Positions 1 to 5,542 of a DNA stretch of 5,542 bases are shown here, piece by piece; position 1 is the stretch's first letter, and the number at the start of each line of letters is the position of its first letter. The position numbers were made by a program, and so were the translations under genes. This DNA comes from Eshraghiella sp045542375 (GTDB lineage Bacteria; Bacillota; Clostridia; Lachnospirales; Lachnospiraceae), in assembly GCA_045542375.1 (NCBI GenBank), contig JAZQKW010000030.1:1-5542 (forward strand), in the 5' to 3' direction. The notes below the pieces were generated by a model. It ran no database searches and had not been told where the DNA came from. It was given only the letters and a program-made list of their open reading frames with translations.

Positions 1-440
1 TAAAAATTGATACTGGATTTATGAGCGAATATATTTTTCACACATTAAAGAACAGTATTGACGGAGAATGTCATTTAGTTGCCACAAATAAAATCAAAGA
101 GATTATTACAGACGAATTAAAAGAACATATTATTGGCGAAACAAAACAACAAGTCAAAGCAATTGTGAACGATGAGATTACAAATTTTATGAGCAAAGAA
201 ATAACAATTGGTGGCGGTTGGAGAGAGCCTGAAAGAAAACTCACAAGAACGGAATATTTGAGTGAAGTTATCGAAGAAGAGCTTAAAGATAAATTCAAAT
301 CAGATGTTATCAAATCATCAGTATCCGAGAGTGTAAAGTCGGCAATCAATACATATGAAAGACAACTTCGAGATGAAATTAATGCCGGTATTAAAACTTA
401 TTTTGATACTGCGACAAGACAAATTCTTACTGAAAATGTT
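1..440 (+). other. Foreign segment: fragment of a probable phage or mobile-element protein
   Basis: This stretch supplies the first ~140 codons of the fused frame. The protein is rich in Lys, Glu, Ile and Thr, with long amphipathic helices around a short Gly/Trp element (GGGWREPERKL, residues 64-74). Its end (KTYFDTATRQILTENV, 125-140) resembles the C-terminal helices of small uncharacterised proteins I associate with Firmicutes prophages. That resemblance is a recollection of style, not a family match, and I assign no function. By hand count, bases 61-420 are about 34% GC, against about 41% in six sampled lines of the argH part, which agrees with a different origin. The frame continues to the left edge (codons from base 3), so the true start may lie outside the window. 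Confidence 0.5.
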
Positions 441-1379
441 GACACTTATATGCCGGGGTTTACCCACTTACAGAAGGCTCAGCCGGTAACAGTTGCTCAT
501 CATTTTGGAGCATATTTTGAGATGTTTAAGCGTGACCGCAGCAGACTTTCAGACATATACAAAAGAATGAACTACTGCCCTCTCGGTGCAGGAGCTCTTG
601 CAGGAACAACCTATCCTCTCGACAGAGATTTTACCGCTAATCTCCTTGGTTTTACAGGTCCTACCCTTAACAGTATGGATTCTGTATCGGATAGAGATTA
701 TATTATTGAATACTTAAGTGCTCTTTCAACAATAATGATGCATTTAAGCCGTTTCTCAGAAGAAATCATTATCTGGAATTCTAATGAGTACCGTTTTATT
801 GAGCTTGATGATGCATACAGCACCGGAAGTTCAATTATGCCACAGAAGAAGAACCCGGACATTGCAGAACTTGTCCGTGGCAAAACAGGACGTGTATATG
901 GCGCATTAATGTCCATCCTTACTACAATGAAAGGACTGCCACTTGCATACAACAAAGACATGCAGGAGGATAAGGAATTAACTTTTGATGCTATAGACAC
1001 TACAAAGGGCTGTATAGCGCTTTTTACCGGTATGATTGATACAATGACCTTCAATAAGGAAATAATGGCTGAAAGTGCCAAATCCGGCTTTACCAACGCA
1101 ACTGATGCTGCTGACTATCTTGTTAACCATGGTGTTCCTTTCAGAGACGCTCATGGAATCATCGGACAGTTAGTATTAACATGTATTGAGAAGGACATAT
1201 CCCTTGATGAGCTTCCTCTTAGCGAATACAAAGCAATATGTGATGTATTTGAAGAAGATATTTACGAAGCAATCAGTCTTAAGACCTGCGTAGAAAAGCG
1301 ACTTACCAAAGGTGCTCCCGGTAAAGCAGCAATGCTTGAAGTAATTAAAATCTGCGAAACATATCTTACAGAAGAATAA
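21..1379 (+). CDS. argH: Chimeric ORF: phage-like N-terminus joined to C-terminal two-thirds of argininosuccinate lyase
   Basis: Residues ~141-452 are argininosuccinate lyase, the cytosolic last enzyme of arginine synthesis, which splits argininosuccinate into arginine and fumarate. Seen: the second conserved region GFTHLQKAQP (146-155, with Thr148/His149), PLGAGALAGT (187-196), NSMDSVSDRD (217-226), the mobile-loop signature GSSIMPQKKNP (269-279, with the Ser270/Ser271 pair, Lys276 and Asn278) and LPLAYNKDMQEDKE (306-319). The C-terminus looks complete. Residues 1-140 do not resemble the lyase: the N-terminal domain and the first conserved region (HTGRSRND type) are absent. Active sites in this family are built from three subunits, each giving a different conserved region, so I infer the product is inactive. 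The ATG at 21 is uncertain: no ribosome binding site precedes it and the frame is open to the left edge. Total length (452) happens to match a normal ArgH (~460), which can hide the defect from automatic annotation. Identity of the lyase part is very secure; integrity of the gene is not. Confidence 0.85.
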   Translation: MSEYIFHTLKNSIDGECHLVATNKIKEIITDELKEHIIGETKQQVKAIVNDEITNFMSKEITIGGGWREPERKLTRTEYLSEVIEEELKDKFKSDVIKSSVSESVKSAINTYERQLRDEINAGIKTYFDTATRQILTENVDTYMPGFTHLQKAQPVTVAHHFGAYFEMFKRDRSRLSDIYKRMNYCPLGAGALAGTTYPLDRDFTANLLGFTGPTLNSMDSVSDRDYIIEYLSALSTIMMHLSRFSEEIIIWNSNEYRFIELDDAYSTGSSIMPQKKNPDIAELVRGKTGRVYGALMSILTTMKGLPLAYNKDMQEDKELTFDAIDTTKGCIALFTGMIDTMTFNKEIMAESAKSGFTNATDAADYLVNHGVPFRDAHGIIGQLVLTCIEKDISLDELPLSEYKAICDVFEEDIYEAISLKTCVEKRLTKGAPGKAAMLEVIKICETYLTEE

Positions 1380-1386
1380 AAAAAAG

Positions 1387-1421
1387 AATGGTGAAGAATT
1401 TGAATTTAATTCTTCACCATT
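1387..1421. terminator. Bidirectional stem-loop terminator between convergent genes
   Basis: A perfect 14-bp inverted repeat (AATGGTGAAGAATT at 1387-1400 and its complement at 1408-1421) encloses a 7-base loop. On the minus strand the stem is followed directly by eight U residues (the A run at 1378-1385), a strong intrinsic terminator for the glgB operon. On the plus strand it is followed by a weaker UUU-C-UU stretch, so it probably also ends the argH transcript. It begins 7 bases after the argH stop codon and ends 3 bases before the stop codon of the opposing peptidase gene. Confidence 0.85.
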
Positions 1422-1424
1422 TTC

Positions 1425-2189
1425 TTATTCTGCTTTCTTTTCAAAATGCTGGTAATCCTTAACCGTACTCCAGCTTCCACCCCACTCAAATCCAAGCTCC
1501 TTAAATATCTTATAGGCAAGATTGCTTTCATCAATCTTCATATCAAAATCCAATGTTCTATCTGCGTATTTTTCTCCACTTATTGGTAAAACAGTTCCAT
1601 CAGCAGCTACATAAGGATTATATAAAGGGTTAATATCTATTGCAAGACCATAGGCATGCATGGACCATTCATCAGTTCCCTTTACTTTTCTTGCATTAAA
1701 GCAAGAGGTATTATTCTTAGCCATTGATACCTCGTCATTACCACCATAAGTATCTACAAGTTCAACTCTCTCAATAGAATATGCTGATGCATATAATCTG
1801 TAAAACAGTTCCTGAACATCAGCTGCAATCAGCTTATTAACAATAAGTTCACCTGTATGAGGTTTACCATCTTTGCCCCAATAAAGCACCTGCATATAAC
1901 GCAGGTCTTCTCTGGTAACAGGGCAATCCTCCGTAAATGAAACGCCTGAAATCTTATTAAATATCATATCCGGTATTTCCATATAGGAAAAGTATTTTTC
2001 CTTGTCAGATTCCTTTAGCTCCGCCGGCATAGGATATGCACCCTGTATTTCTCTGTCACCGTCAATATTTCCGATTGTTATCTTTTTCTTACTACCGGCA
2101 ACAAGTATAACTATCAGAACTCCTAAAAACAATGCACTGATAATCAAAATAATACCCGGTATATTTACTTTGGACTTCTTCTTACTCAA
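1425..2189 (-). CDS. Membrane-anchored M15-family cell-wall peptidase (VanY/CwlK-like)
   Basis: Predicted zinc metallopeptidase that cuts peptide stems of peptidoglycan outside the membrane, as a D-alanyl-D-alanine carboxypeptidase or L-alanyl-D-glutamate endopeptidase; the sequence alone does not decide which. Seen: a basic N-terminus (MSKKKSK) and one hydrophobic segment at residues ~11-31 with no clear cleavage site, so probably a signal anchor; a linker region to ~110; then the M15 catalytic domain. SMHAYGLAIDINP (177-189) gives zinc ligands His178 and Asp185, and WGGSW...DYQHFE (236-250) gives the likely catalytic Asp245 and third ligand His248. The D-x-x-H form is closer to the VanY/CwlK/phage-endolysin branch than to VanX. 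The start is TTG, backed by GAGGA seven bases upstream; the next in-frame Met (54) would delete the membrane segment. It is the last gene of the glgB-mscS operon, 14 bases after mscS. No van resistance genes are nearby, so a housekeeping wall-remodelling role is more likely than glycopeptide resistance. Confidence 0.88.
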   Translation of the reverse strand: MSKKKSKVNIPGIILIISALFLGVLIVILVAGSKKKITIGNIDGDREIQGAYPMPAELKESDKEKYFSYMEIPDMIFNKISGVSFTEDCPVTREDLRYMQVLYWGKDGKPHTGELIVNKLIAADVQELFYRLYASAYSIERVELVDTYGGNDEVSMAKNNTSCFNARKVKGTDEWSMHAYGLAIDINPLYNPYVAADGTVLPISGEKYADRTLDFDMKIDESNLAYKIFKELGFEWGGSWSTVKDYQHFEKKAE

Positions 2190-2196
2190 TCTTTAA

Positions 2197-2201
2197 TCCT
2201 C
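2197..2201 (-). promoter_or_regulatory. Ribosome binding site fixing the TTG start of the M15 peptidase
   Basis: GAGGA on the minus strand, with 7 bases between it and the TTG at 2189-2187. It sits in the 14-base gap after the mscS stop (TAG, 2206-2204). An ATG at 2203-2201 overlaps this site but opens only a five-codon frame (M-R-I-K-D-stop), so it is not the gene start. Confidence 0.75.
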
Positions 2202-2203
2202 AT

Positions 2204-3064
2204 CTATTTGTTAATATTCACTGTAAGCTGATTAAACGGAATCTCAATTCCCTTCTCATCAAGAGCATATTTAAACTTCTCTGTAAGACTCCATTTAGTA
2301 TTAGCGTATTCCGCTGTCGGAACCCACATTCTTGTACCAATAGTAACCTGACTTGCATCCAGACAATCAACATAAACATTGATATCCTCATCCTTAAGGA
2401 CATTCTCTTCTGCCATAATAATCTCTTCTAATGTTTCCTTTGCAAGCTTAATATCGTCGCTATAGCTTATTCCAACATTAATAACAAGTCTTCTCTTCTT
2501 CTGGGCGGTATTGTTAGTCATACTTGAATTAGCAAGCATACCATTAGGAACAATAACTGTTCTGTTGTCAATTGTTAAAAGCTTGGTATAGAACAAATCA
2601 ATGCCTATAACCGTACCTTCATTGCCATGTGAATCTTCTTTAACATAATCCCCTATTTTGAATGGTTTAAACAGTAAAATCAATACTCCACCGGCAAAAT
2701 TAGAAAGACTTCCCTGAAGTGCAAGACCTAATGTTAACCCTGCCGTACTTAACACTGCAATAAATGAAGTTGCCGGAATTCCAAGAATCCCTATAATAAC
2801 AATCACAAGTATAATATGTAATGCAAATTTAACTATAGACTGTGCAAATTTCGCTACGGTCGACTCTACATGAGTCTTTTCAAGGGATTTGCTGATAAAT
2901 CTTGTAACCCACTTTACAAGTTTTCTTCCGATAAAGAGTACGATTAATGCAATAAGTATATTCTTACCAAATGAAAGGAACCACTTGACGATAACGTCAA
3001 GCAGTTCACCCCAATATTCCTTAGAAAAAAACTTATTAGCGAGTATATTCACTAAAACATTCAT
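2204..3064 (-). CDS. mscS: Small-conductance mechanosensitive channel, MscS family
   Basis: Cytoplasmic-membrane channel that opens under membrane tension and releases small solutes during hypo-osmotic shock; the family works as a homoheptamer. Seen: 286 residues, the same length as E. coli MscS. Three membrane helices: ~30-50, ~75-97 and the pore helix TM3 ~101-131. The pore helix carries the family signature AGLTLGLALQGSLSNFAGG (108-126), with Leu110 and Leu114 matching the E. coli pore-seal leucines 105/109, and Gly118 and Gly126 matching hinge glycines 113/121. KPFKIGDYV (133-141) marks entry to the cytoplasmic beta domain; VPNGMLANS (172-180) and the alpha/beta C-terminal domain follow to ~residue 283. 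The ATG overlaps the last base of the glgB stop codon (TAATG arrangement), and AAGGA at 3080-3076 lies 11 bases upstream inside glgB, pointing to translational coupling. No key residue appears missing. The family is certain; one of several MscS paralogues may be involved. Confidence 0.95.
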   Translation of the reverse strand: MNVLVNILANKFFSKEYWGELLDVIVKWFLSFGKNILIALIVLFIGRKLVKWVTRFISKSLEKTHVESTVAKFAQSIVKFALHIILVIVIIGILGIPATSFIAVLSTAGLTLGLALQGSLSNFAGGVLILLFKPFKIGDYVKEDSHGNEGTVIGIDLFYTKLLTIDNRTVIVPNGMLANSSMTNNTAQKKRRLVINVGISYSDDIKLAKETLEEIIMAEENVLKDEDINVYVDCLDASQVTIGTRMWVPTAEYANTKWSLTEKFKYALDEKGIEIPFNQLTVNINK

Positions 3065-5448
3065 TATTTAGCAGTTCCTTTCTTAGCAGGCGCCTTCTTG
3101 GCTGGTGCCTTCTTCACTGTTTCTTTCTTCACAGTTTCTTTCTTAGCCGGTTCTTCCTTCTTAACAGGTGCCTTCTTCACTGTTTCTTTCTTCACAGTTT
3201 CCTTCTTGGCTGCCGGTTTCTTAGCAACCGGTTTCTCAGCGGTATCAGCTTCTGTATATCTTAATACAATAACGCTCATTGGTGGTACTGTAAGAGTGAT
3301 TGAATTCTCTCTTCCATCGCACTCTTCCTTCTTAGAAGGGATAACACGCTTATTGCCGATTCCTGAACCGCCATAAACTTCCGCATCACTGTTGAAGATT
3401 TCTTTGTATTTACCCATTGCAGGTACACCAATCTTGTATTTCTCTCTTGTAACAGGGGCAAAATTAGCCACAACAAGAAGCTTGTCTCCGTTAGTCGCCT
3501 TTCTCACATATACGACAATGTTCTCATCTGCTGAAATACAGTTAATCCATTCAAACCCATCCGGTGTAAAATCAAGCTCATACAATGCAGGTTCCTTACG
3601 ATACATAGTATTAAGATCGGCTACAAATTTCTTAAGTGCTGCATTCTCAGGTCTCTCTGTAATTGCCCAGTTAATGCTCTCTGCTTCCCACCATTCATTC
3701 TCAACACCAATATCCTGTCCCATGAAGAGAAGCTTCTTACCAACATGTGTATACATGAATGCATACGCAGCCCTTAAATTGCTCATCTTATCTGCAAGAG
3801 TTGCACCAGGCATCTTGTTAATCATAGACTTCTTACCATGCACAACCTCATCATGAGAAAGTGAAAGTATGAAATCTTCTGTGTATGCATATATCATACT
3901 AAATGTAAGCGAATTATATCTTCCTTTTCTGAAAAGAGGGTCACATTCCATAAAGTAAAGGAAATCATTCATCCAGCCCATATTCCACTTGTATGAGAAT
4001 CCTAATGAACTGTCATCATTTGCGGCTCCTGTTACTTTAGGCCATGCTGTAGATTCCTCTGCAATAAGCATAACACCCTTGCATAATTTATCAAAAGTAC
4101 GCGTAAGGTTCTTAAGGAAATCAACAGCCTCAAGATTCTCCTTACCACCATACATATTAGCTTCCCACTGACCATCCTTACGTCCATAATCAAGATAAAG
4201 CATTGACGCTACCGCATCCATTCTAATTCCATCTGCATGATATTCCTTAGCCCAGAAAATAGCATTAGAAAGAAGGAAATTAGCAACCTCTCTTCTACCA
4301 TAGTTGTAGCAAAGTGTACCCCAGTCAGGATGCTCACCCTTTCTTGGGTCTGCATGCTCATAAAGGCATGTGCCGTCAAATCTTGCAAGTCCACTATCAT
4401 CCTTAGGGAAATGAGCAGGTACCCAATCAAGAATAACGCCAATTCCTGCCTTATGGAATTCATCCATCATATACTTGAAATCATCAGGAGTTCCGTATCT
4501 TGAAGTAGGTGCATAGTAACCTGTAACCTGATATCCCCATGATTCATCAAGAGGATGCTCCATAACAGGCATAAGCTCTACATGTGTAAACTTCTGTTCT
4601 TTAACATGCTTAATAATAAGTGGTGCAAGTTCTCTATAGTTAAGGAAAGTTCTTCCGTCATCCGGCTTCATAAATGAGCCCAAATGAACTTCATATACTG
4701 CAAACGGAGAATTCTTGTACTGGGCCTTATCTCTTCCTTCAATCCAAGCTGAATCCTTCCATACATACGCCTTATCATCATAAATAATTGAGGCTGTACC
4801 CGGACGAAGCTCTGCTGCGAAACCATATGGGTCAGACTTAGAATGAAGCTCACCGCCCTTAAATCTAATCTCGAACTTATACATATCTCCCGGCTTGGCA
4901 TCCGGAACAAAAAGTTCAAAAATACCGGAATCATCAATTCTCTCCATCTGATGAACTCTTCCGTCCCAGTTATTAAATGTACCAACTACACTTACTCTCA
5001 AAGCAAAAGGTGACCATACTGCAAAATTAACACCCTTTCTTCCCTTGTATTCTCCAATATGAGCTCCCATAAAATTATATGCATCAGAACAATTTCCTTC
5101 ATTGAAAGCCTTAATATCCTTCTTCTTAAGCATACTTGGAACTTCATATGCGTTGTACATTTCATATGTATTACCATCTGCAAATTCATAAACAACGGTA
5201 TACTCAAACTTATTCTTAACAGGTAACAAAGCAGCAAAATATCCTGCCTCGTCCGCTAATTCCATTGGATATTCCTTGCCGTTAGCTGCCTTAATCGTAG
5301 CCTTAACTGCATTAGGATAAAAAGACTGAATTAACAATCCATCCTCAACCGCATGTGAACCAAGAAGGCTCTTAGGATTAGTTAAATCAGAATAAATAAT
5401 GCCCTCAATATTAGGCCAGTCCATTAAATCATATAATCTCTGCTCCAT
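3064..5448 (-). CDS. glgB: 1,4-alpha-glucan (glycogen) branching enzyme with a Lys-rich C-terminal tail
   Basis: Cytosolic GH13-family enzyme that cuts an alpha-1,4 glucan chain and rejoins it as an alpha-1,6 branch during glycogen synthesis. Seen: an N-terminal CBM48-like domain (~15-105), a second CBM48 (~125-225, FAVWSPFALRVSVVGTFNNW), then the catalytic barrel (~250-620). All four GH13 regions are present: DWVPAHF (341-347), GIRMDAVASM (407-416, nucleophile Asp411), LIAEES (461-466, acid/base Glu464) and LSHDEV (530-535, stabilising Asp533). The nucleophile-to-acid spacing of 53 equals that of E. coli GlgB (405/458). A C-terminal beta domain ends near 732 (VIVLRYTE). Residues ~735-794 form an added Lys/Ala/Pro/Thr-rich tail not found in typical branching enzymes. 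The ATG is fixed by AGGAG eight bases upstream. First gene of a three-gene operon; other glg genes (glgC, glgA, glgP) are not in the window. The catalytic core looks intact. Confidence 0.97.
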   Translation of the reverse strand: MEQRLYDLMDWPNIEGIIYSDLTNPKSLLGSHAVEDGLLIQSFYPNAVKATIKAANGKEYPMELADEAGYFAALLPVKNKFEYTVVYEFADGNTYEMYNAYEVPSMLKKKDIKAFNEGNCSDAYNFMGAHIGEYKGRKGVNFAVWSPFALRVSVVGTFNNWDGRVHQMERIDDSGIFELFVPDAKPGDMYKFEIRFKGGELHSKSDPYGFAAELRPGTASIIYDDKAYVWKDSAWIEGRDKAQYKNSPFAVYEVHLGSFMKPDDGRTFLNYRELAPLIIKHVKEQKFTHVELMPVMEHPLDESWGYQVTGYYAPTSRYGTPDDFKYMMDEFHKAGIGVILDWVPAHFPKDDSGLARFDGTCLYEHADPRKGEHPDWGTLCYNYGRREVANFLLSNAIFWAKEYHADGIRMDAVASMLYLDYGRKDGQWEANMYGGKENLEAVDFLKNLTRTFDKLCKGVMLIAEESTAWPKVTGAANDDSSLGFSYKWNMGWMNDFLYFMECDPLFRKGRYNSLTFSMIYAYTEDFILSLSHDEVVHGKKSMINKMPGATLADKMSNLRAAYAFMYTHVGKKLLFMGQDIGVENEWWEAESINWAITERPENAALKKFVADLNTMYRKEPALYELDFTPDGFEWINCISADENIVVYVRKATNGDKLLVVANFAPVTREKYKIGVPAMGKYKEIFNSDAEVYGGSGIGNKRVIPSKKEECDGRENSITLTVPPMSVIVLRYTEADTAEKPVAKKPAAKKETVKKETVKKAPVKKEEPAKKETVKKETVKKAPAKKAPAKKGTAK
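3067..3246 (-). other. Region encoding the basic low-complexity tail of GlgB
   Basis: Codes for residues ~735-794 of GlgB: motifs KKETV, KKAP, AKKA and a KKEEP break, with Lys about 40% of residues and no aromatic residue. The composition is like histone H1 C-terminal tails and Lys/Ala/Pro-rich bacterial nucleoid proteins, and it is expected to be disordered and strongly positive. The coding strand is purine-rich (AAG/AAA/GAA codons). The tail is continuous with glgB, without a frameshift, and also contains the ribosome binding site for mscS near its end. Confidence 0.85.
3104..3207 (-). repeat. 41-bp direct repeat inside the GlgB tail, offset 63 bp
   Basis: Copies at 3104-3144 and 3167-3207 differ at one base (3139 against 3202). 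They encode two identical 14-residue blocks, KKETVKKETVKKAP, at residues 748-761 and 769-782. Each block is itself a doubled KKETV unit. The 63-bp offset is exactly 21 codons, so gain or loss of a unit would keep the reading frame. Confidence 0.9.
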
Positions 5449-5456
5449 AAATTCGT

Positions 5457-5462
5457 CTCCTA
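5457..5462 (-). promoter_or_regulatory. Ribosome binding site of glgB
   Basis: TAGGAG on the minus strand, 8 bases before the ATG at 5448-5446. It is close to the consensus for Gram-positive genes and decides this start. Confidence 0.85.
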
Positions 5463-5497
5463 TCCATTATTTCAAGACTTGCGTCATATATAAGGAC

Positions 5498-5526
5498 ATT
5501 TTATCACATTCATAAAATAAAAACAA
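5498..5526 (-). promoter_or_regulatory. Predicted sigma-A-type promoter of the glgB-mscS-peptidase operon
   Basis: Read on the minus strand: -35 TTGTTT (5526-5521), a 17-base spacer, and -10 TAAAAT (5503-5498) preceded by TGA, which makes an extended -10. Transcription would start near 5491, leaving a leader of about 40 bases. No clear operator or riboswitch fits in the leader. This is the only good promoter I see for the three minus-strand genes. Confidence 0.6.
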
Positions 5527-5542
5527 CGACAACCATCAATCA

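Noticed and set aside
698..1096. 132-codon minus-strand open frame inside argH
   Set aside because: Antisense to the conserved lyase region, hydrophobic low-complexity product and no start signals.
450..1379. Independent, functional short ArgH starting at Met144
   Set aside because: No ribosome binding site precedes base 450 and the protein would still lack the first conserved active-site region.
1425..2189. VanY-type glycopeptide-resistance gene
   Set aside because: The M15 fold fits, but no vanR/S/H/A/X genes are nearby and it sits in a glgB-mscS operon, so a wall-remodelling role is more likely.
3098..3376. Plus-strand open frame with Phe/Val/Ser repeats opposite the GlgB tail
   Set aside because: It is the antisense shadow of the Lys-rich repeat (AAG/GAA codons read as CTT/TTC); no ribosome binding site or independent support.
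3392..3856. 154-codon plus-strand open frame inside glgB
   Set aside because: Antisense to a well-conserved GH13 core; no recognisable protein, and its openness is explained by glgB codon bias.
5473..5481. Small palindrome CAAG-A-CTTG in the glgB leader as an operator
   Set aside because: Only 4-bp arms around one base; too short to support a regulator site without comparison to relatives.
1..5542. A previously undescribed multi-gene system (defence, retron, CRISPR-like)
   Set aside because: All coding capacity on the main frames is taken by recognisable metabolic or envelope genes and one phage-like fragment; no repeat array, reverse transcriptase, nuclease or toxin-antitoxin pair is visible.

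Overview
The window most likely comes from a low-GC Gram-positive anaerobe of the class Clostridia, probably Lachnospiraceae. This rests on the style of the ArgH, GlgB and MscS proteins, AT-rich codons and strong AGGAG-type ribosome binding sites. I judged it from protein character alone, without a database search.

Layout. On the plus strand, the left end (about 1-1379) carries one long open frame made of two unrelated parts. The first ~140 codons encode a charged, helical, phage-like protein of unknown function. From about codon 141 to the stop the protein is clearly argininosuccinate lyase (argH). The lyase lacks its N-terminal third, including the first conserved active-site region, so it is either a real recombination product that should be inactive or an assembly/rearrangement chimera. 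A stem-loop terminator at 1387-1421 lies between this gene and the genes arriving from the other direction, and it looks usable by both strands.

On the minus strand, 5448 down to 1425, three genes form a tight operon: glgB (glycogen branching enzyme), an mscS-type mechanosensitive channel whose start codon overlaps the glgB stop by one base, and a membrane-anchored M15-family cell-wall peptidase starting with TTG 14 bases after the channel stop. A good sigma-A-type promoter with an extended -10 (5498-5526) and a strong ribosome binding site precede glgB. The operon pairs carbon storage with two envelope functions (turgor release and peptidoglycan trimming). That grouping suggests co-expression but does not prove a shared pathway.

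The points most worth a second look are the argH chimera and the ~60-residue Lys/Ala/Pro/Thr-rich, histone-H1-like tail on GlgB, which contains an almost perfect 41-bp direct repeat. I see no CRISPR array, tRNA, rRNA, insertion sequence or clear new defence-type system. The coding strands are almost fully occupied; the only non-coding stretches are about 45 bases at 1380-1424 and 94 bases at 5449-5542.
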